In this document: positions 42,717 through 54,944 of the stretch, piece after piece
How positions within the stretch are numbered: position 1 is the first letter of the stretch
Layout of the letters: every line of letters begins with the position of its first letter
Source of the DNA: Forficula auricularia
Taxonomy: Eukaryota > Arthropoda > Insecta > Dermaptera > Forficulidae
Length of the DNA stretch: 64,000 nucleotides
NCBI GenBank assembly: GCA_024734495.1
Contig: JALMQS010000070.1
Location: forward strand, 14,441,486-14,505,485
Reading direction: 5' to 3'
Notes under the pieces: model-generated
What the model was told of the DNA's origin: nothing
Seen by the model: the letters and a program-made list of their open reading frames with translations, nothing else
Databases searched by the model: none
Made by a program: the position numbers and the translations under genes

Positions 42717-45159
42717 TTGGTTATGGCTAATAAAAAAATATTTAATAAATACAGCCGAAATTTTTCCATTTTATTATGTCCCTGTTCCTATGATTAATGG
42801 GGTTATTTGGATATTCCCATATATTTATATATGTTTCCGAAACTTAATTTTTTTGATTTTTAACGATCAAAATAATTGCTTTTTTTTAATTAGATGCTTT
42901 TGGTTAGTGTCTTTTGTAAGAGCCGTCCTCTCCGCTTTCGATCGCATATTTTTTTATTATCTTTATTTACTATCCTAGCAGGATCCCTGTTGATGGATTT
43001 CTGTCGAAAATGAAAAAATATTTTTGTGATTTTATAGTTTCAGCCGAAGAGTTTTAGTTAACGCTAACGCCATGATTTATTAAGGTTCTTTTTGTCCACC
43101 TTCCTATATACTTCACTAAATCAATTAACTGTCACATAGCATATGAGTTTAAACACCTAAAGCTAGAGCCAAAATGACCCCAATCTCTTTTATCTAAGGA
43201 TAAATTAACCTCCAGATAAACCAGCCCAAAATGCTTTAGTTTTCATTATTTACATGCTTCTAATCAGCCTAAAAAAATGATGTTTTGAGTGTGAGTTTAA
43301 CGCCTAATTTCACCAACCAAAGTTCAACTAATGTACCACTTAAATTAACCTATAACCAACATTAGAGCAATTAAAATATCTCTTAGCCTTACTTAATGGG
43401 CTATCTTAGTTAGTTCAGGCATAAGAGTTCCTATTATTATCAGAGTTTAGTGAAATTGAGAAAGAAGCATTTGAATAATTTTAGTGCCAAGATTACTAAT
43501 TTATCTGGATCAACTTTTACCGCACTTATGTGACTTAAAGGCTTATTGTAGTCAGTAACAAACAAAAGTACCAGCACCTTAAAATAAAACTCCTAAAGAT
43601 CCAATGATGTTTCTTGATACTTATAACATTAGTTTTTTTAAAAAAATACTTCTTCAATGCTGATTTGTAGATTTGTACTCCAGAATGATATCAACTCATA
43701 GTTTGAGTATTTCTTGCGGATTCATTTACTATTTTACCACCCTCTGTTAAGTGTTTGGGATTGTTAAAGTCACAGTAATATTTTAATATGTATTTTACCA
43801 ATGCTATGATATATACATATTTTGAGATATATCGTAGGTTGATAATAAAACTCTTTGCGCATTTTTGTTTGTAAAATTACATGCATCTAGAATAAATGTA
43901 GTGTTTTTCTTTATTATGGTCTCTAATTTGATTAAAACAACACTTGGACTCACATGATAATTACACTTTAATATATTTGTTCCGGCATTATCCACATAAG
44001 GAATGTTAAACGAATTAAAATCTTAATCTACTAAATGCGTGAACGTAGCTATATTCAATCCATTAAAAGTTTTTTCTATTAGTTTTTATTCAGAACTAAC
44101 ATGACTGAATTCTCATCTTATATCTACCTGTTGTTATTTATATATCTCACTTAAAAATAATTTTCTCTATTAATTTACAAGAGTAGCCCATAATAATTAT
44201 ACACACTAGTATATCTATAGTTTAACTACGTGGTCTTGGGATTATTTTAAGTAAAAAACTTTAAATCAACATAGTTCTATATTGCAACGATATACGTAAA
44301 TAAATAAACTAAAAATTTTATTATTTCTGATTTATTTACAACTTTATTTTGGGAAATACTGAGCTATGTTTGTCGAGGCTTCTTGGAGATCTCTAAAAGA
44401 CAATTGAAAATTCACCATTACAACAATTCATTTAGAGAGATGTCTAATGTAAACTCAAGAAAATAGGCCAAGTACCCGAAATATGGTGAATTTTTTAAAC
44501 TTAGTTTATTTTTTAACTGTAAAATATCATAAAAACAATTAACCCTCTTTAATTGACAAATCACTCTAACCAACAACTCCTCTTCAGAAGATAAAATCAC
44601 TTCAATGTTTTCCTCTTAGGATTTGCCCAAAGAACATACCTAAGTTTCAAGTGATCATTTAAACGGTGAGGAAACTCTTGGTTCAAAAATTCAGTCATAC
44701 CTTTGCAAAATTTACTCATTTAAGTAGCTCTTAAACTGGATCCATGTTAAATTGAAGTTTTTTACTCAAAATAATCACAGTAACACGTAAACTATGATCT
44801 CCTTTACCGGACAGACTGTATATGGAAACCAATATGAATATAGTAGCCATAAAAATATAGAAATTAAATAACCTGTCATAAACCTTTTAAATATATAGAT
44901 ATTTTTTAATATTAATAGATTGAACGCGTTTTTTCTCCTAAATTAATACGCGTTGTTGCATATTATATACCTCTTGAGCTGCGAATCCCACCTAAAGTTT
45001 CATGTAAATTTGATTAAGTTAAATCATTTTGAGTCCATATAAGTACACAATAAACTTTTCCACTTGTTGAAATCAATTCCCCTATCATATAATGAAAAAA
45101 AGTTATCAATCTCATTCCAACTTTAATTACTATTTGTAAATGGAAACCTTTTGCATTTA
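42717..45159. other. Long unrecognised intron stretch
   Basis: No transposon match, no coding ORF. 43100-44900 has fewer homopolymers than the surrounding filler and few CpG dinucleotides, which gives it a distinct texture, but I recognise nothing in it. Confidence 0.3.
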
Positions 45160-45440
45160 ATTTTTTTGTCCCGAGTTGATAAATGATGTTCGTAGCCGCC
45201 TACGCGCCTCAGTGAGTGAGCCATCAAGTAAAACGCATAATTACTGCAATTATACTATGCAGGAATCTCGAAACGTATGTCTCTATAGCCGAGGGAGGTG
45301 TGAACGAATCCAGTTGATTACTTCTGAAGTGTTTCAAATAGATAACATCGAAACGTTCCTGAAATGGCCTGACATTTATCAGTCAATAATTATCTCGAAG
45401 AGGATTATTGATTGGGACAAGACGTTGAAAGATGGAATCA
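45160..45440. other. Unique island, candidate regulatory element
   Basis: CpG-bearing, homopolymer-poor sequence (GTAGCCGCCTACGCGCCTC, TTATCAGTCAATAATTATC). A 101-codon ORF (45176-45481) covers it but begins without context, has no domain and no splice partner. Confidence 0.3.
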
Positions 45441-46829
45441 ATACCACAAATTATTACCGTAATGTTGAAATTTATTATTAGAAAAGATTTTTCTTATAGA
45501 TAGATACTTAGTGTACGATTGGTAATTACTTATAAAATTTTAAGCAGCAAAAGACCTGACTCCACCTCTATCCAATTAAACTACAACATCGTTTTCTGTT
45601 TTTAAATAAATATAGAATATATCACGGGAAGTCAAAAATATTAATTGTATAACAAAATTAATAATTTAAAGTTACCTTTAACTCGTGGTTTTATTTGGGG
45701 ATGGAAGTCACGCTTTCTAAGTACAAGAAAACAATATCAATATATTTATTATCTTAAATTACTTGTCATTTGTTCTGGATGTCTTATTTTACCCTTATTC
45801 TAAGTAGTTCTTTATATTCCATTTAAACTTCTTGTTTATTGTATGTAATATGAAACTCACTTATAAACAAGATGTTAAGGTCAACATTATACTGCCGTGT
45901 TCTAGTCGTTTAGAAGTTGTCAAAATCAATTAAATCGCTTGTCCAAACGATTTATCCAACAGTGACATTTCTATACTTATTTATAAAACAAATTTGACAA
46001 ATATCTCTTACTAACCTTCTACTAAATTCCTGACTTATTTGTCAAAAAGTTTAGTCTTAAAATATGTAGGTACCTCAAGAGAATTTTGGATAAAATGTAG
46101 TTGCATTAATATTTAAAAAGAACAAAAAAATTAATTGAAAAGGAAATAATAAAATAACAAGTGTTTTTTGAGAACCTCATTTTACATTCTTTAAAAATTT
46201 ACAAATTTATTCGAACTCAATACTTGTTCCAGCAGAATAGACAATTAATGTGAGTGTTACAAAGAAAATTTCCTCCATAAAAATTACAATCAACTGAAAT
46301 ACTTGACATATATCAGTAGCCTGGAACATAGGCAACCTAGAATCCAGTACGGAAGCTTTATTCATATGAACTGTACTCTGGTTGCTCCTAGTAACTTTTC
46401 AGCCTGAGGATGCTATCCAAAAAAGGACCCTTCATTTTTGAAAATTTTATTTTATTATTCCCAAAATTCATCGATATAAAATAATTTTTAAAAATTTCAC
46501 ATTCGATTTTTTTTTTCATTTGATATTAAAGACTGAGCGGACAGTCTATCTTCACTTTGACTGTTTCCAGGGGCAAGTAAAAATAATCCACATTTCTATC
46601 TTAGAGGCTCTGTCTGAGTACTTTCGATAAATATTTTTTTTAGTTGCTATAAAACAATTAGTTTGGATCTAAAAAAATTACGTTACATAGGGTTTGCGTG
46701 TACGGCTTGCGTTTAGTCTCTTTTTTTATTTATATTTTGTCTATTATAAAATTGTTTTGACGTTCTCATAATAATGTATTAAAAAAATGATCTTACGCTG
46801 TCTGGTCGTGCGGTATACATACCCTTAAC
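45441..46829. other. AT-rich intron, nothing recognised
   Basis: No repeat partner or coding sequence identified. Confidence 0.3.
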
Positions 46830-47040
46830 TGCTATGCCAATTAGTTGTCTAAATGCCAGGGGCTCCCAGGATCGAGATGTAGCTAAAAAATGACCGGGCT
46901 GATGATACTACTAACAAACAGCGAGTGTACCGCGACAAGTTTGAACATGATTGTGTCTGGTGATGCTTTCCCCACTCTCTGCTCACTAGACAAGCTTTCA
47001 CCTCAGTTTCTCTGTAAAACACTTTTATAATAGTAGACAA
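46830..47040. other. Unique GC-richer island
   Basis: Words such as GCCAGGGGCTCCCAGGATCG and GTGTACCGCGACAAG, no domain in either strand. Candidate non-coding regulatory sequence. Just downstream, 47115-47150 matches the outer arm of palindrome B. Confidence 0.25.
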
Positions 47041-49134
47041 AATATTAATAAAAAAATGCTGCTAAGTGCAATCAAAAAAATAAATAAATAAAAAACTATA
47101 TAATTTTACCCACAATTTATTTTATATCAAGTAGAAGACACTCTCTTTGAATTTTTCTCTTATGACTACTACACTTATTTTTATGAATTACTCTTTCCTT
47201 TTTCCCTGCTTTAAAAGGCTTCCCATTAATACCCTAACAGCAATCAACTTCTTTAAGTTATCAAAGCTAGCACGTTTCATGATCCATATGTTGAAACAAT
47301 ACGTGATTAGGAGATACATTATTATTTATTATTAAAAAAAAAAGAATGAATAACTCATAATTTTTTATGATAGTACAAATCAAAATCAGCCTTCTTGTAA
47401 ATTAAACCTATAAATCTTTGAATTATTGTTTCGATTCTCTCCTCTTCATTCGTATTAAAATCTGTTTTTTCTTGTCTATTCGATGCCTGAAGATAAGGCG
47501 TAAATTCCAGTCCCACCCTCGCATTCGTTATACCCTGTCAGATATTAATAAATAAGTGGGATAATTTATCGAAGTAATGTCGCCTTTTAGTTGTTGCCAT
47601 TTTCATCCAGAAATCGCCAACAACATATTATTTTATGACTTGATAGGAATCGTTTATGTTCTCTTATAAATTGACTAAAGCCCATTTAAAAGGCCTTTAA
47701 CAGATTTTATTTCCATAGGGCAATTATAAATTAAGAATTAAATAGAATTATAGTCGTCTGGTAGCCTGAAATGAACCTGAAAGTCTCTTGTTGGCAATCA
47801 AGGTGGACTGGTTTGGTGGAAATCAAGACATCCAAAGCGCCCCCCCCCCTCCCCCCAACTTAAAAGACCGGGTTCAACAACAAAACAAAGAAAAACATTT
47901 TATTATCTCACCTTTACATTTTCCCAACATCTTTTTTTTTAACTAAAGGAAGAATTAGGTATCAAAGAATTAACATACGTTTGTTCGGCACTTTGGTCAA
48001 TCAAAAGGATATTCCATCGATTCCAGTCGTGTTACTTGCATCCATGGTTGAGACTCATCTATCTTCTCTAGAAACAATGTACCTTTACTTTAGGATATAT
48101 CAGTGCAGAAGCTTCATTTATATTTATAAAAAGTAAAACATGCACGCGACGAGCCATCTACTGCTGATTGATAAGGATAACGTCCTTCCGTTTTTTATTA
48201 TTAAATGAATAACATAAAAACATACTTCTGGTGCTAGTTATATTTTAACCCCAATGGTCATCAAATAAGCCATATTTAGTGTTCCATACCTTATATTTTC
48301 CCAAATACTTGAGATATAAAATTCGTTCTTATCTGTCCGTGTTAAGGAAAGAATAAGTGAATTTTTTTAATATTATAATTTGAAAGTAAGCCACTCAAAG
48401 AAAAATCACCTAAAGATGGCCACTTTGCCCCCCCCCCCCTCCTCAAAACGTATCTTTCAAAATAATAAAAATATAATAATAATACAATGGAAAAGTATGT
48501 ATATATATTTGTATGATCCAAACGATCTGATTGGCCAGTGCATAGCCAATGGCAAAGCGTTAAATTATTAGTACGATTCTGATTGGCCAGATAGTGATCG
48601 TGCTTAGCCAATCCGTTAAATAAATATTTAAAAAAACTTTTGGCCTTTTCGGGACGCTGCCCGCCAGGGGCAACCCGCCCGGAGGGCCTAGGTGTAGAAG
48701 GCGTGTAATAATAAAAAAATAGTACAAAATTCCCCTTAAAGATATCTTTACACGGATACTTGACGCTTCATGATAAAAAACAAAAAAAAATACTATAGAC
48801 CCCACAAAAATTCGACCCTCCTCAAAATAATCATTCAATAAAAATTTTAATACAATTTTTGATTTTGGGAAAATAAATGTAAATTTTAAGATTGTAACTT
48901 ATTTAATATACGAGTTATAGTATTGTAGCAACACTAATAAGGACCCATTTTACCTTTAAATGGAACTTTAAAAAGGAACCCCGAGCTCGACCCCTTGCCA
49001 GGTCAAACTTCATTTTTTATAAAATAATTTAAAAAATTATCAAGAAAAGATTGGTATACCTATATATCATTAATTAAAATGCATTTTATCGATGTTCAAA
49101 TATTTATCTATTAATTAAGAAATGAAAGATTTTC
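47041..49134. other. Intron with poly-C tracts and GC-rich patch
   Basis: C runs at about 47839-47856 and 48428-48442, and a GC-rich patch at 48645-48700 (GCTGCCCGCCAGGGGC, CGCCCGGAGGGCC) that looks like transposon remnant. ORFs in 48342-48838 are low-complexity. No family assigned. Confidence 0.3.
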
Positions 49135-49244
49135 CAAACCAAACTTCTCGACTAACGAGGCGGAAGACCTTTTAATTCATCTCTCGTTGATGTTTTGCCA
49201 ACAGGTCAGTTTTCCTCGTTGACTCGGGTCATTTAGTTGAATGT

Positions 49245-49272
49245 CTTTTTTTTATTCTCTCAGGTAGTTCAC
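49245..49272 (+). promoter_or_regulatory. Weaker candidate recursive splice site
   Basis: A T-rich tract at 49244-49260 ends in TCTCTCAG followed at once by GTAGTTC, junction 49263/49264. The 3' half is strong, the 5' half (GTAGTT) weaker than GTAAGT. It sits on the ARID-gene strand 6.8 kb before the exon, in unique sequence (49135-49480) of higher complexity. Confidence 0.3.
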
Positions 49273-49480
49273 GCCTGCCTGTAACAAAAAAAAAAGCCAG
49301 AACGAAGGGTTAAGCGGAGGTGACCTCTCTCTTCTTCTTCGAGCCCTTGGGTCCATTCATACCTTCTTCTCTTTTTATATTAATCACAATTCATAATTAT
49401 CCCGAGGAAGGCGTAAGCTTGCCTTCAACGTAGGCTAGATTAATGTCGGATCTATGTATTAAAAAAACATACTCTACATG

Positions 49481-50539
49481 ATTCCGGAAGATATATGACC
49501 CTCGAATCGCCCATGAATCATGCGCTAAACATTGTTCCATTCTGATATTTAACATTTCATAATTATAAATCAAAAAATATTTTAATTAGATTATATTAGC
49601 CTCGACGAGCTCTCTGTCATTAATCATACGATAATAATCGCCAACGAAAATTGATTAATCTTCAATAATTTTTAGTTTATTTTTTTGTTAATTTATAACT
49701 TAAAGGATTATCTATTTGATTAATCGGTCGATTAATCTTGTAACTATTTAAATGAAACTTCGTGGAGGCCTGAGAAGACTGGGTTTCTTATCAGCAAGTA
49801 GTAATAATCGTTATGTAATGTCAGGTGAAAACACGGTTGTGTGGGAATATAGTAAATAAAACACAACTAATACAATATATCGGCAGCTAATTTTAATCAT
49901 TATCGTACAAAAAAATAAATAAAAACTAAACGTGTTCAAAAACACCAGTGGTATTACAATCCAATATTCTTTTCTGATTATTATTAAATTTTCTATTTTT
50001 TTGTTGTTTTTTTTTAGTAGAAAATGTAAATACTTTAAAAATATCCTGTCCGACTTTCCATAGTGAAAATAGAAAATTAATTAAAATTTTTCTATTGGGA
50101 GTTGCTCTTTGCATGTTCCAGTATTATAATAATTTTCTTCTATATATATAAATACAATTTTCTTTATCAAAAAAATCGTTAATGTATATTCAAATGTTCG
50201 TGGATTCAACATGTTTCTGTGAAGCCACAAAAACTTTACAGATGACTCTCAATTCAGCTTTTAATCTTGAAAAGTTCTCTCTTATAAACTCTTAAGAACA
50301 AAGTGAATCTGGATGTATGGTCGTGTACTTAAAAATAAAAAAATAAAACTAGTATCACTTTGCCGACCTTTCCTTATTATAAAATAACATCATCAAATTA
50401 CAAGTTAACATTAAAAACTTTTGGCTTCAAAATAAATTTCCGAAAAAATTAATTTATAAATATAGGTATAAAAATTAAAAAAAATTATTTGTCTTCCTTT
50501 CTATGATAAATTTTAGTCATGTTGTCACACTGAATACTC
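49481..50539. other. AT-rich intron, nothing recognised
   Basis: No ORF with a domain, no repeat partner. Confidence 0.3.
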
Positions 50540-50793
50540 CATATATACAATTCGCTGTCAAATAGGAAAAAAATCGAACAAGCGCTTTCGTCAACTCTTT
50601 TATCCCTACGACCTCCAGAGACTGGAACTCGCTCCCAGCCAGCGTCTTCCCCGCGACTTATAACCTTGAGCTGTTTAAGACCTGCGTCCACAGATACCTT
50701 CGACCCCTACCTAGCCCATAAAATCCACTTTTCTTCTTTTCACGATGGAGAGGCCAATTCATGCCTTTAGGGGATCCATCTTTTTGGTGTAAC

Positions 50794-51220
50794 CGATGGG
50801 TGAACCGCGACCTAATATGCTGTACACCTACTTCCACTTGTACTTTCAAATATTTCCAAGTACTTCCGAATATTTCCAAATATTTTCAGGTAATTCCAAA
50901 TATTTCCATGTACTTCCAAATATTTCCAAGTACTTTCAAATATTTCCAAGTACTTCCAAATAATTCCAAATATTTCCAGGTAATTCCAAATATTTCCATG
51001 TACTTCCAAATATTTCCAAGTACTTTCAAATATTTCCAAGCACTTCCAAATATTTCCAAGTACTTCCAAATATTTCCAAATAATTCCAAATATTTCCAGG
51101 TAATTTCAAATATTTCCAAGTACTTCCAAATATTTCCAAGTACTTCCACATATTTCCAAGTACTTCCAAAATACTTCCAAAAGAGGTGTACACCTATTTC
51201 CAATCGCGGATCACCCCTCG
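50794..51220 (-). mobile_element. hAT-type MITE family 1, copy 5, internally expanded
   Basis: Ends CGATGGGTGAACCGCGA and TCGCGGATCACCCCTCG, flanked by perfect 8-bp duplications GGTGTAAC. At 427 bp it is nearly three times its relatives because the interior has become a minisatellite. Non-coding. Confidence 0.92.
50840..51181. repeat. Minisatellite of about 10/20-bp units inside the MITE
   Basis: About 340 bp of ATTTCCAAGTACTTCCAAAT-like 20-mers (10-bp sub-period TTCCAARTA). Variants (AAGTAC, ATGTAC, AGGTAA, AAATAA) are arranged in larger repeated groups, showing successive block duplications. The source is probably the AATTCCAAAATAATTCCACA segment of ordinary family members. Long open frames on both strands are a consequence of the period and are not genes. 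Confidence 0.9.
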
Positions 51221-51599
51221 GGTGTAACTCCTTCTCTCATCAATTTTTAATAAAAAAAAATCTGCAGTTTCACGTAAAATGAAATTATGTTAGTAAGTGG
51301 ACTATCTCTACTATGAAATAATATCTACATTAATAATATACCATAAATTCCGAAATTGCAATAAAATTCCAAAAAACAGCCGAAATTCAGGTTCTTTAAC
51401 TAAATACTGTCATCATCTATCTAATTCTAAATTAGTTAACATCCTCCCCAGTTCTTTTTTTCTTCCGTTGATAAATTTCTTAATTTCGTTTAATTTTTGT
51501 GGTTCGTCCCTTATCCTTTCTCCCCCTATACATATACTCGTATATTGTAATATTTATCCATTTTTTTTTTTTGTGTGTGTGTGTGGTAAATTAATTCAT

Positions 51600-51900
51600 C
51601 GCTACGTCTGAAAGTGGATTTTTTCAAATGAGTGCGATTAATTTTGTTTTCAAAGCGTACCGTTTTTCTGTCTATTTGGACTGGTTCAGGGGGTTGAAAA
51701 GGGGGTGCCGACGAATTGGAGCCGTTAGTGGATTGGCAGATGCTCTCCGCGCTGACACTCCGGCAGAAATTAATCGACTATCATCAGGGTGGGAAAAAAA
51801 CGTTTTCCAAGCTCGTTAAGGGCAAGTTTGAGAAAGAAGGGAGTGGGTTGATCGATCTCAGCACACCCACCCACACAAATACCCCTTCATATCCTATATA
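51600..51900. other. GC-rich unique island
   Basis: About 270 bp of complex sequence (GGGGGTGCCGACGAATTGG, CTCTCCGCGCTGACACTCCG). Two overlapping frames of 63-64 codons lack domains. Candidate enhancer or unannotated exon; I see no splice pair that supports an exon. Confidence 0.35.
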
Positions 51901-52235
51901 TATATATTAAACCTCGACGAAATTTTACTGAATGAGTTGAGGTTCAGGTACTCCGAGATCCCCCAAAAGCGCATTAATAATAAACTCGACGGTTTTAATT
52001 AAAGAAAAAAAAGGACAGAATGTTAAAAACAAATTATACTCTTTCTATTACCATTTTATATATTCGGACTTAATATCTGTTGATATATTATCTACTTGAA
52101 GAGGGAGAGAAAAGGAAATAAGAAATAGACAACCTGTGAAGTAGATAGCTGCTGGAACTTTGGATTTAAAAAGAGTTATTGAATATGATTTGTTATTGTT
52201 ATCATCTTTTCATTTATTCATCAACAAATTATATA
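51901..52235. other. AT-rich intron, nothing recognised
   Basis: No signal beyond a TA microsatellite remnant near 51896-51908. Confidence 0.3.
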
Positions 52236-52509
52236 TTCTTCTTCTTAGAGTGCCATACCCGAAACGGGCGTCGGCGCCTCTCCACATATACCTGTTTTGA
52301 GAGTGTTTAGTTGTTTTACACAGATATACGGGACCTAGTTTTTAACACCGGTTCCGAACGGGTAGTTTGGAGAAGTTTACTAGACAATTATACTCTTGGT
52401 AGGTTGCCATTGCTTTCCAAGAGGAGGCGACTGCAAATATCTGCTGACAATCGGTCTCGAACCAGCGTACTTCGAGTCAGCGACGCGACACTCCAGTCAC
52501 TGACCCACA
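52236..52509 (-). mobile_element. tRNA-derived SINE family a, copy 3
   Basis: Minus strand: GTGGGTCAGTGACTGGAG (A-box region), B-box GGTTCGAGACCG, central GGCAATGGCAACCTACC, tail TGGCACTCTAAGAAGAAG. It lies immediately before a family b SINE in the same orientation. Confidence 0.7.
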
Positions 52510-52552
52510 TTATACATGTATATAAAGAAAATATTAAAAATAAATAATTGAA

Positions 52553-52764
52553 TATCTTCTTCTTCAAGCGCCATGCTCGATTCCGAGGGTCGTCGATGAC
52601 TGTGGAGAGTATCCTCTCCATTGAGATTGTCCAGGGAAAATTTTTCACAGGGGTGGTTTCCCATTGCCGAAGGGATCCGATTATAGCCGGTCAAATATTT
52701 GAAGCGAGCCCGGCTGGAACCTGCATGCACATGCTCTATAATCACTCGGCCAAACTGACTCCCA
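52553..52764 (-). mobile_element. tRNA-derived SINE family b, minus-strand copy
   Basis: Minus strand: GTTTGGCCGAGTGATTATAG (A-box TGGCCGAGTGA), B-box-like GGTTCCAGCCG, central GGCAATGGGAAACCACCCCT, tail GCATGGCGCTTGAAGAAGAA. The central and tail modules resemble family a although the heads differ. Confidence 0.75.
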
Positions 52765-52769
52765 CATAA

Positions 52770-53473
52770 TTGAATATAGATGTTTTTAAAAAATCGAAAT
52801 TAATTATTTGATTTGATTTTGAGAATGTCAAGATACTATGTAGGGAAACCGACCAATTTGCTAGGAAAATGAAGGAGTCATCTATATTGAGGAACAAACA
52901 GAATACAGTTAATTTCAAGTGTGATATAATAATAAAGTAAATAAATATTATATGAAATATTCATTTACTATGAGAAAACATAATTATTAAATCCAAAATA
53001 AACTCTTATAATCTCATTTTAACCAAAGCTGATAAAGGACAAACTATTAGTAATAGTTATAAACAAAACTGAATAAAAGATTTCGAAAATGCGTCAGTGT
53101 ATATTTGTGGCCTATGTTCATTTTAAATTAATATTAAAATGTTAAAACTAATTCAAATTTAGGGAACGAAGAAAAGATTATTTTTATTACAGACAAAAGG
53201 ACCAGCCGGCGCTGGAATAATTAATTGTTAAAACTAATGTTGCAATGTTAAAATTAATGTAAAAATTAAATTTCAAAATATTATTTCTTGGTCGATTTTA
53301 CCCTCCACCGTGATCGATATTACCCCCACCGGTCGAAATTACCCAATGTTTTCATTTTTTTTTTAAATAATAACTTATAAAAAAATATTTAATTGTTTGC
53401 AAATCCAATAGAAGAAACTCATAATAGATAAAGTAACCAAGCAATTTGACCGTTTTGAGCATTTTATTTTAAA
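52770..53473. other. Intron with a short 20-bp tandem repeat
   Basis: 53289-53346 has about 2.6 copies of TCGATATTACCCCCACCG-like units. Otherwise AT-rich and unrecognised. Confidence 0.4.
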
Positions 53474-53945
53474 ATATATCCCCCAAGTTTAAAGCCTCTA
53501 TCTCAATTATAACCTGTGCCCCCAGCGATGTAAGTTTCTCATCTATGGTAAATAACATGGGGTTTTTGCCATTGAAAGATCAATTTTTATTCCGGCCAAA
53601 GTAATGGTTCAAAAAATTTGAAACTCTGTAGACTTTATTCTTATAATAGTAGCTATCCTTCAGAATTTTTACAGATTTTCAGCTATTGTAATTTTGGGGT
53701 TACAGCTAGATAAAATACTGCTATATTAGTAAGCTATGGAATCCAAAATTATAATAGCTAAAAATCTGTAAAAATTCTGAGGGATAGCAACTATAAGGGT
53801 AAAGTCTAAAGAGTTTCAAATTTTTTGAACCATTACTTTGGCCTAAATAAAAATGGATCATTCAATGCCAAAAACCCTATGTTATTTAGATGGGAAACTT
53901 AATCTTTGTGTAGCACTAGATTAAAATTGAAACTTGAGGGATATT
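53474..53945. mobile_element. Large palindrome I without hammerhead core
   Basis: Arms of about 225 bp (53474-53700 and 53735-53945), outer words ATATCCCCCAAGTTT / AAACTTGAGGGATAT, inner words TTTTTACAGATTTT. The centre carries a G/C-poor loop. No ORF, no superfamily-defining terminus. Confidence 0.7.
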
Positions 53946-54479
53946 TTTTTTATTTATTTATTACCACCCTGTCAGCGTAAATATTCGAAAATATCCAAAA
54001 TAAGGAGCGCCCTACTATACATATTTTTAATCAAATTAGATCCTTATGATTTTATTTTAAACAACGAACTTCGCTAACAATCTCTCCATTTTTCGTTATA
54101 TCGCTGCTCTTGTTCAGTTAATCGCTCAAGTTTTTCTCGAAACAACATGGGAGCTGTAATCTACTTTGCCGACTTAGTAGACATGAAAAAACATACGTAC
54201 ATAAAGTTTTACTTGAGGCCCGGAAAATAAACTCTGTATATTTTTAATAGATTTATTGAGTGTAGAAATTTTCAATTTCGGATCTATTTCACTCTCATTG
54301 AATTATATATAATTGGAATATTGATTTTAAAACGTACATTAATTTACACCAACCTCTTCTCGATATAATTAAAAATTCTTGAACCGCTTGTAGAACCACT
54401 TTTTTCAATTTTATAATGTCTAATCGATTTATCAAAAGGTTAAACGAAAAAAAAATCCTATATAAATAAAAAAGTATAT
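53946..54479. other. AT-rich intron, nothing recognised
   Basis: A moderately complex patch at 54060-54190; no repeat partner. Confidence 0.3.
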
Positions 54480-54690
54480 ATATATGATCTCTAATCATCG
54501 GTGGTTGGTAATTTTCGCCGCCCGCTTCAATGATTAATGATCTCACATTTCTGATTGGTTTATTCCTGAACCGCATTCACTTTACTCAATTCGTCGATTT
54601 AAGATAATCGTTTCGAGATTTATGCATTTTTATTTATCCAAGCACTCCTCCTTCAAGGTGGGCGTTATCAATAAGTCCCTCATCTTAATT
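54480..54690. other. Unique island, candidate regulatory element
   Basis: Contains CTGATTGGTTTATTCC (CCAAT/PBX-like), TCGCCGCCCGCTTCAATGAT and GGGCGTTATCAATAAGTCC. No repeat partner; ORFs without domain. Confidence 0.3.
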
Positions 54691-54904
54691 AAAAGATCAA
54701 CATGAAATTATTTATTATTATTTCTTTTATTTACTTTTTTTATACGTTTCGGAAAAAGCATAAGGCTATTTTGTATTCACTGTAGATGTTAAATAATCCT
54801 ATTAATTTGAAAATTTTCTTATTAATTTATCAGGATAATTAATTTGGAAATATTATTGGAAAAATAGTCACAAAATTTATTGTAATTTTTATTTTTACTT
54901 TCAC

Positions 54905-54907
<3 letters not shown>

Positions 54908-54942
<35 letters not shown>
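54908..54942. repeat. (TA)n microsatellite
   Basis: About 17 TA dinucleotides at the left edge of palindrome J. Confidence 0.95.

Positions 54943-54943
<1 letters not shown>

Positions 54944-54944
<1 letters not shown>

Larger units (their letters stand above)
50540..51262 (+). mobile_element. LINE 3' end with MITE inserted in its 3' UTR
   Basis: Translation of about 50577-50719 gives TSAFVNSFIPTTSRDWNSLP followed by ASVFPATYNLELFKTCVHRY and a stop after LRPLPSP: the C-terminal RDWNSLP...YNL..FK motif of Jockey/CR1-like reverse transcriptases. The 3' UTR (to 51262) ends in an A run and matches the minus-strand tail at 1237-1470. A hAT-type MITE splits it at GGTGTAAC (50786-50793, 51221-51228). 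5'-truncated. Confidence 0.8.

Noticed and set aside
43100..44900. Ancient coding gene suggested by its homopolymer-poor texture
   Set aside because: No frame stays open beyond about 63 codons and no motif is recognisable.
45176..45481. 101-codon plus-strand ORF
   Set aside because: No recognisable domain or splice partners, and the initial ATG has no supporting context.
50761..51282. Long ORFs on both strands (173 codons plus; 85 and 105 codons minus) with FKYFQ-like or WKYLE-like repeats
   Set aside because: They are translations of the 10/20-bp minisatellite inside a MITE; open frames on both strands follow from the repeat period lacking stops.
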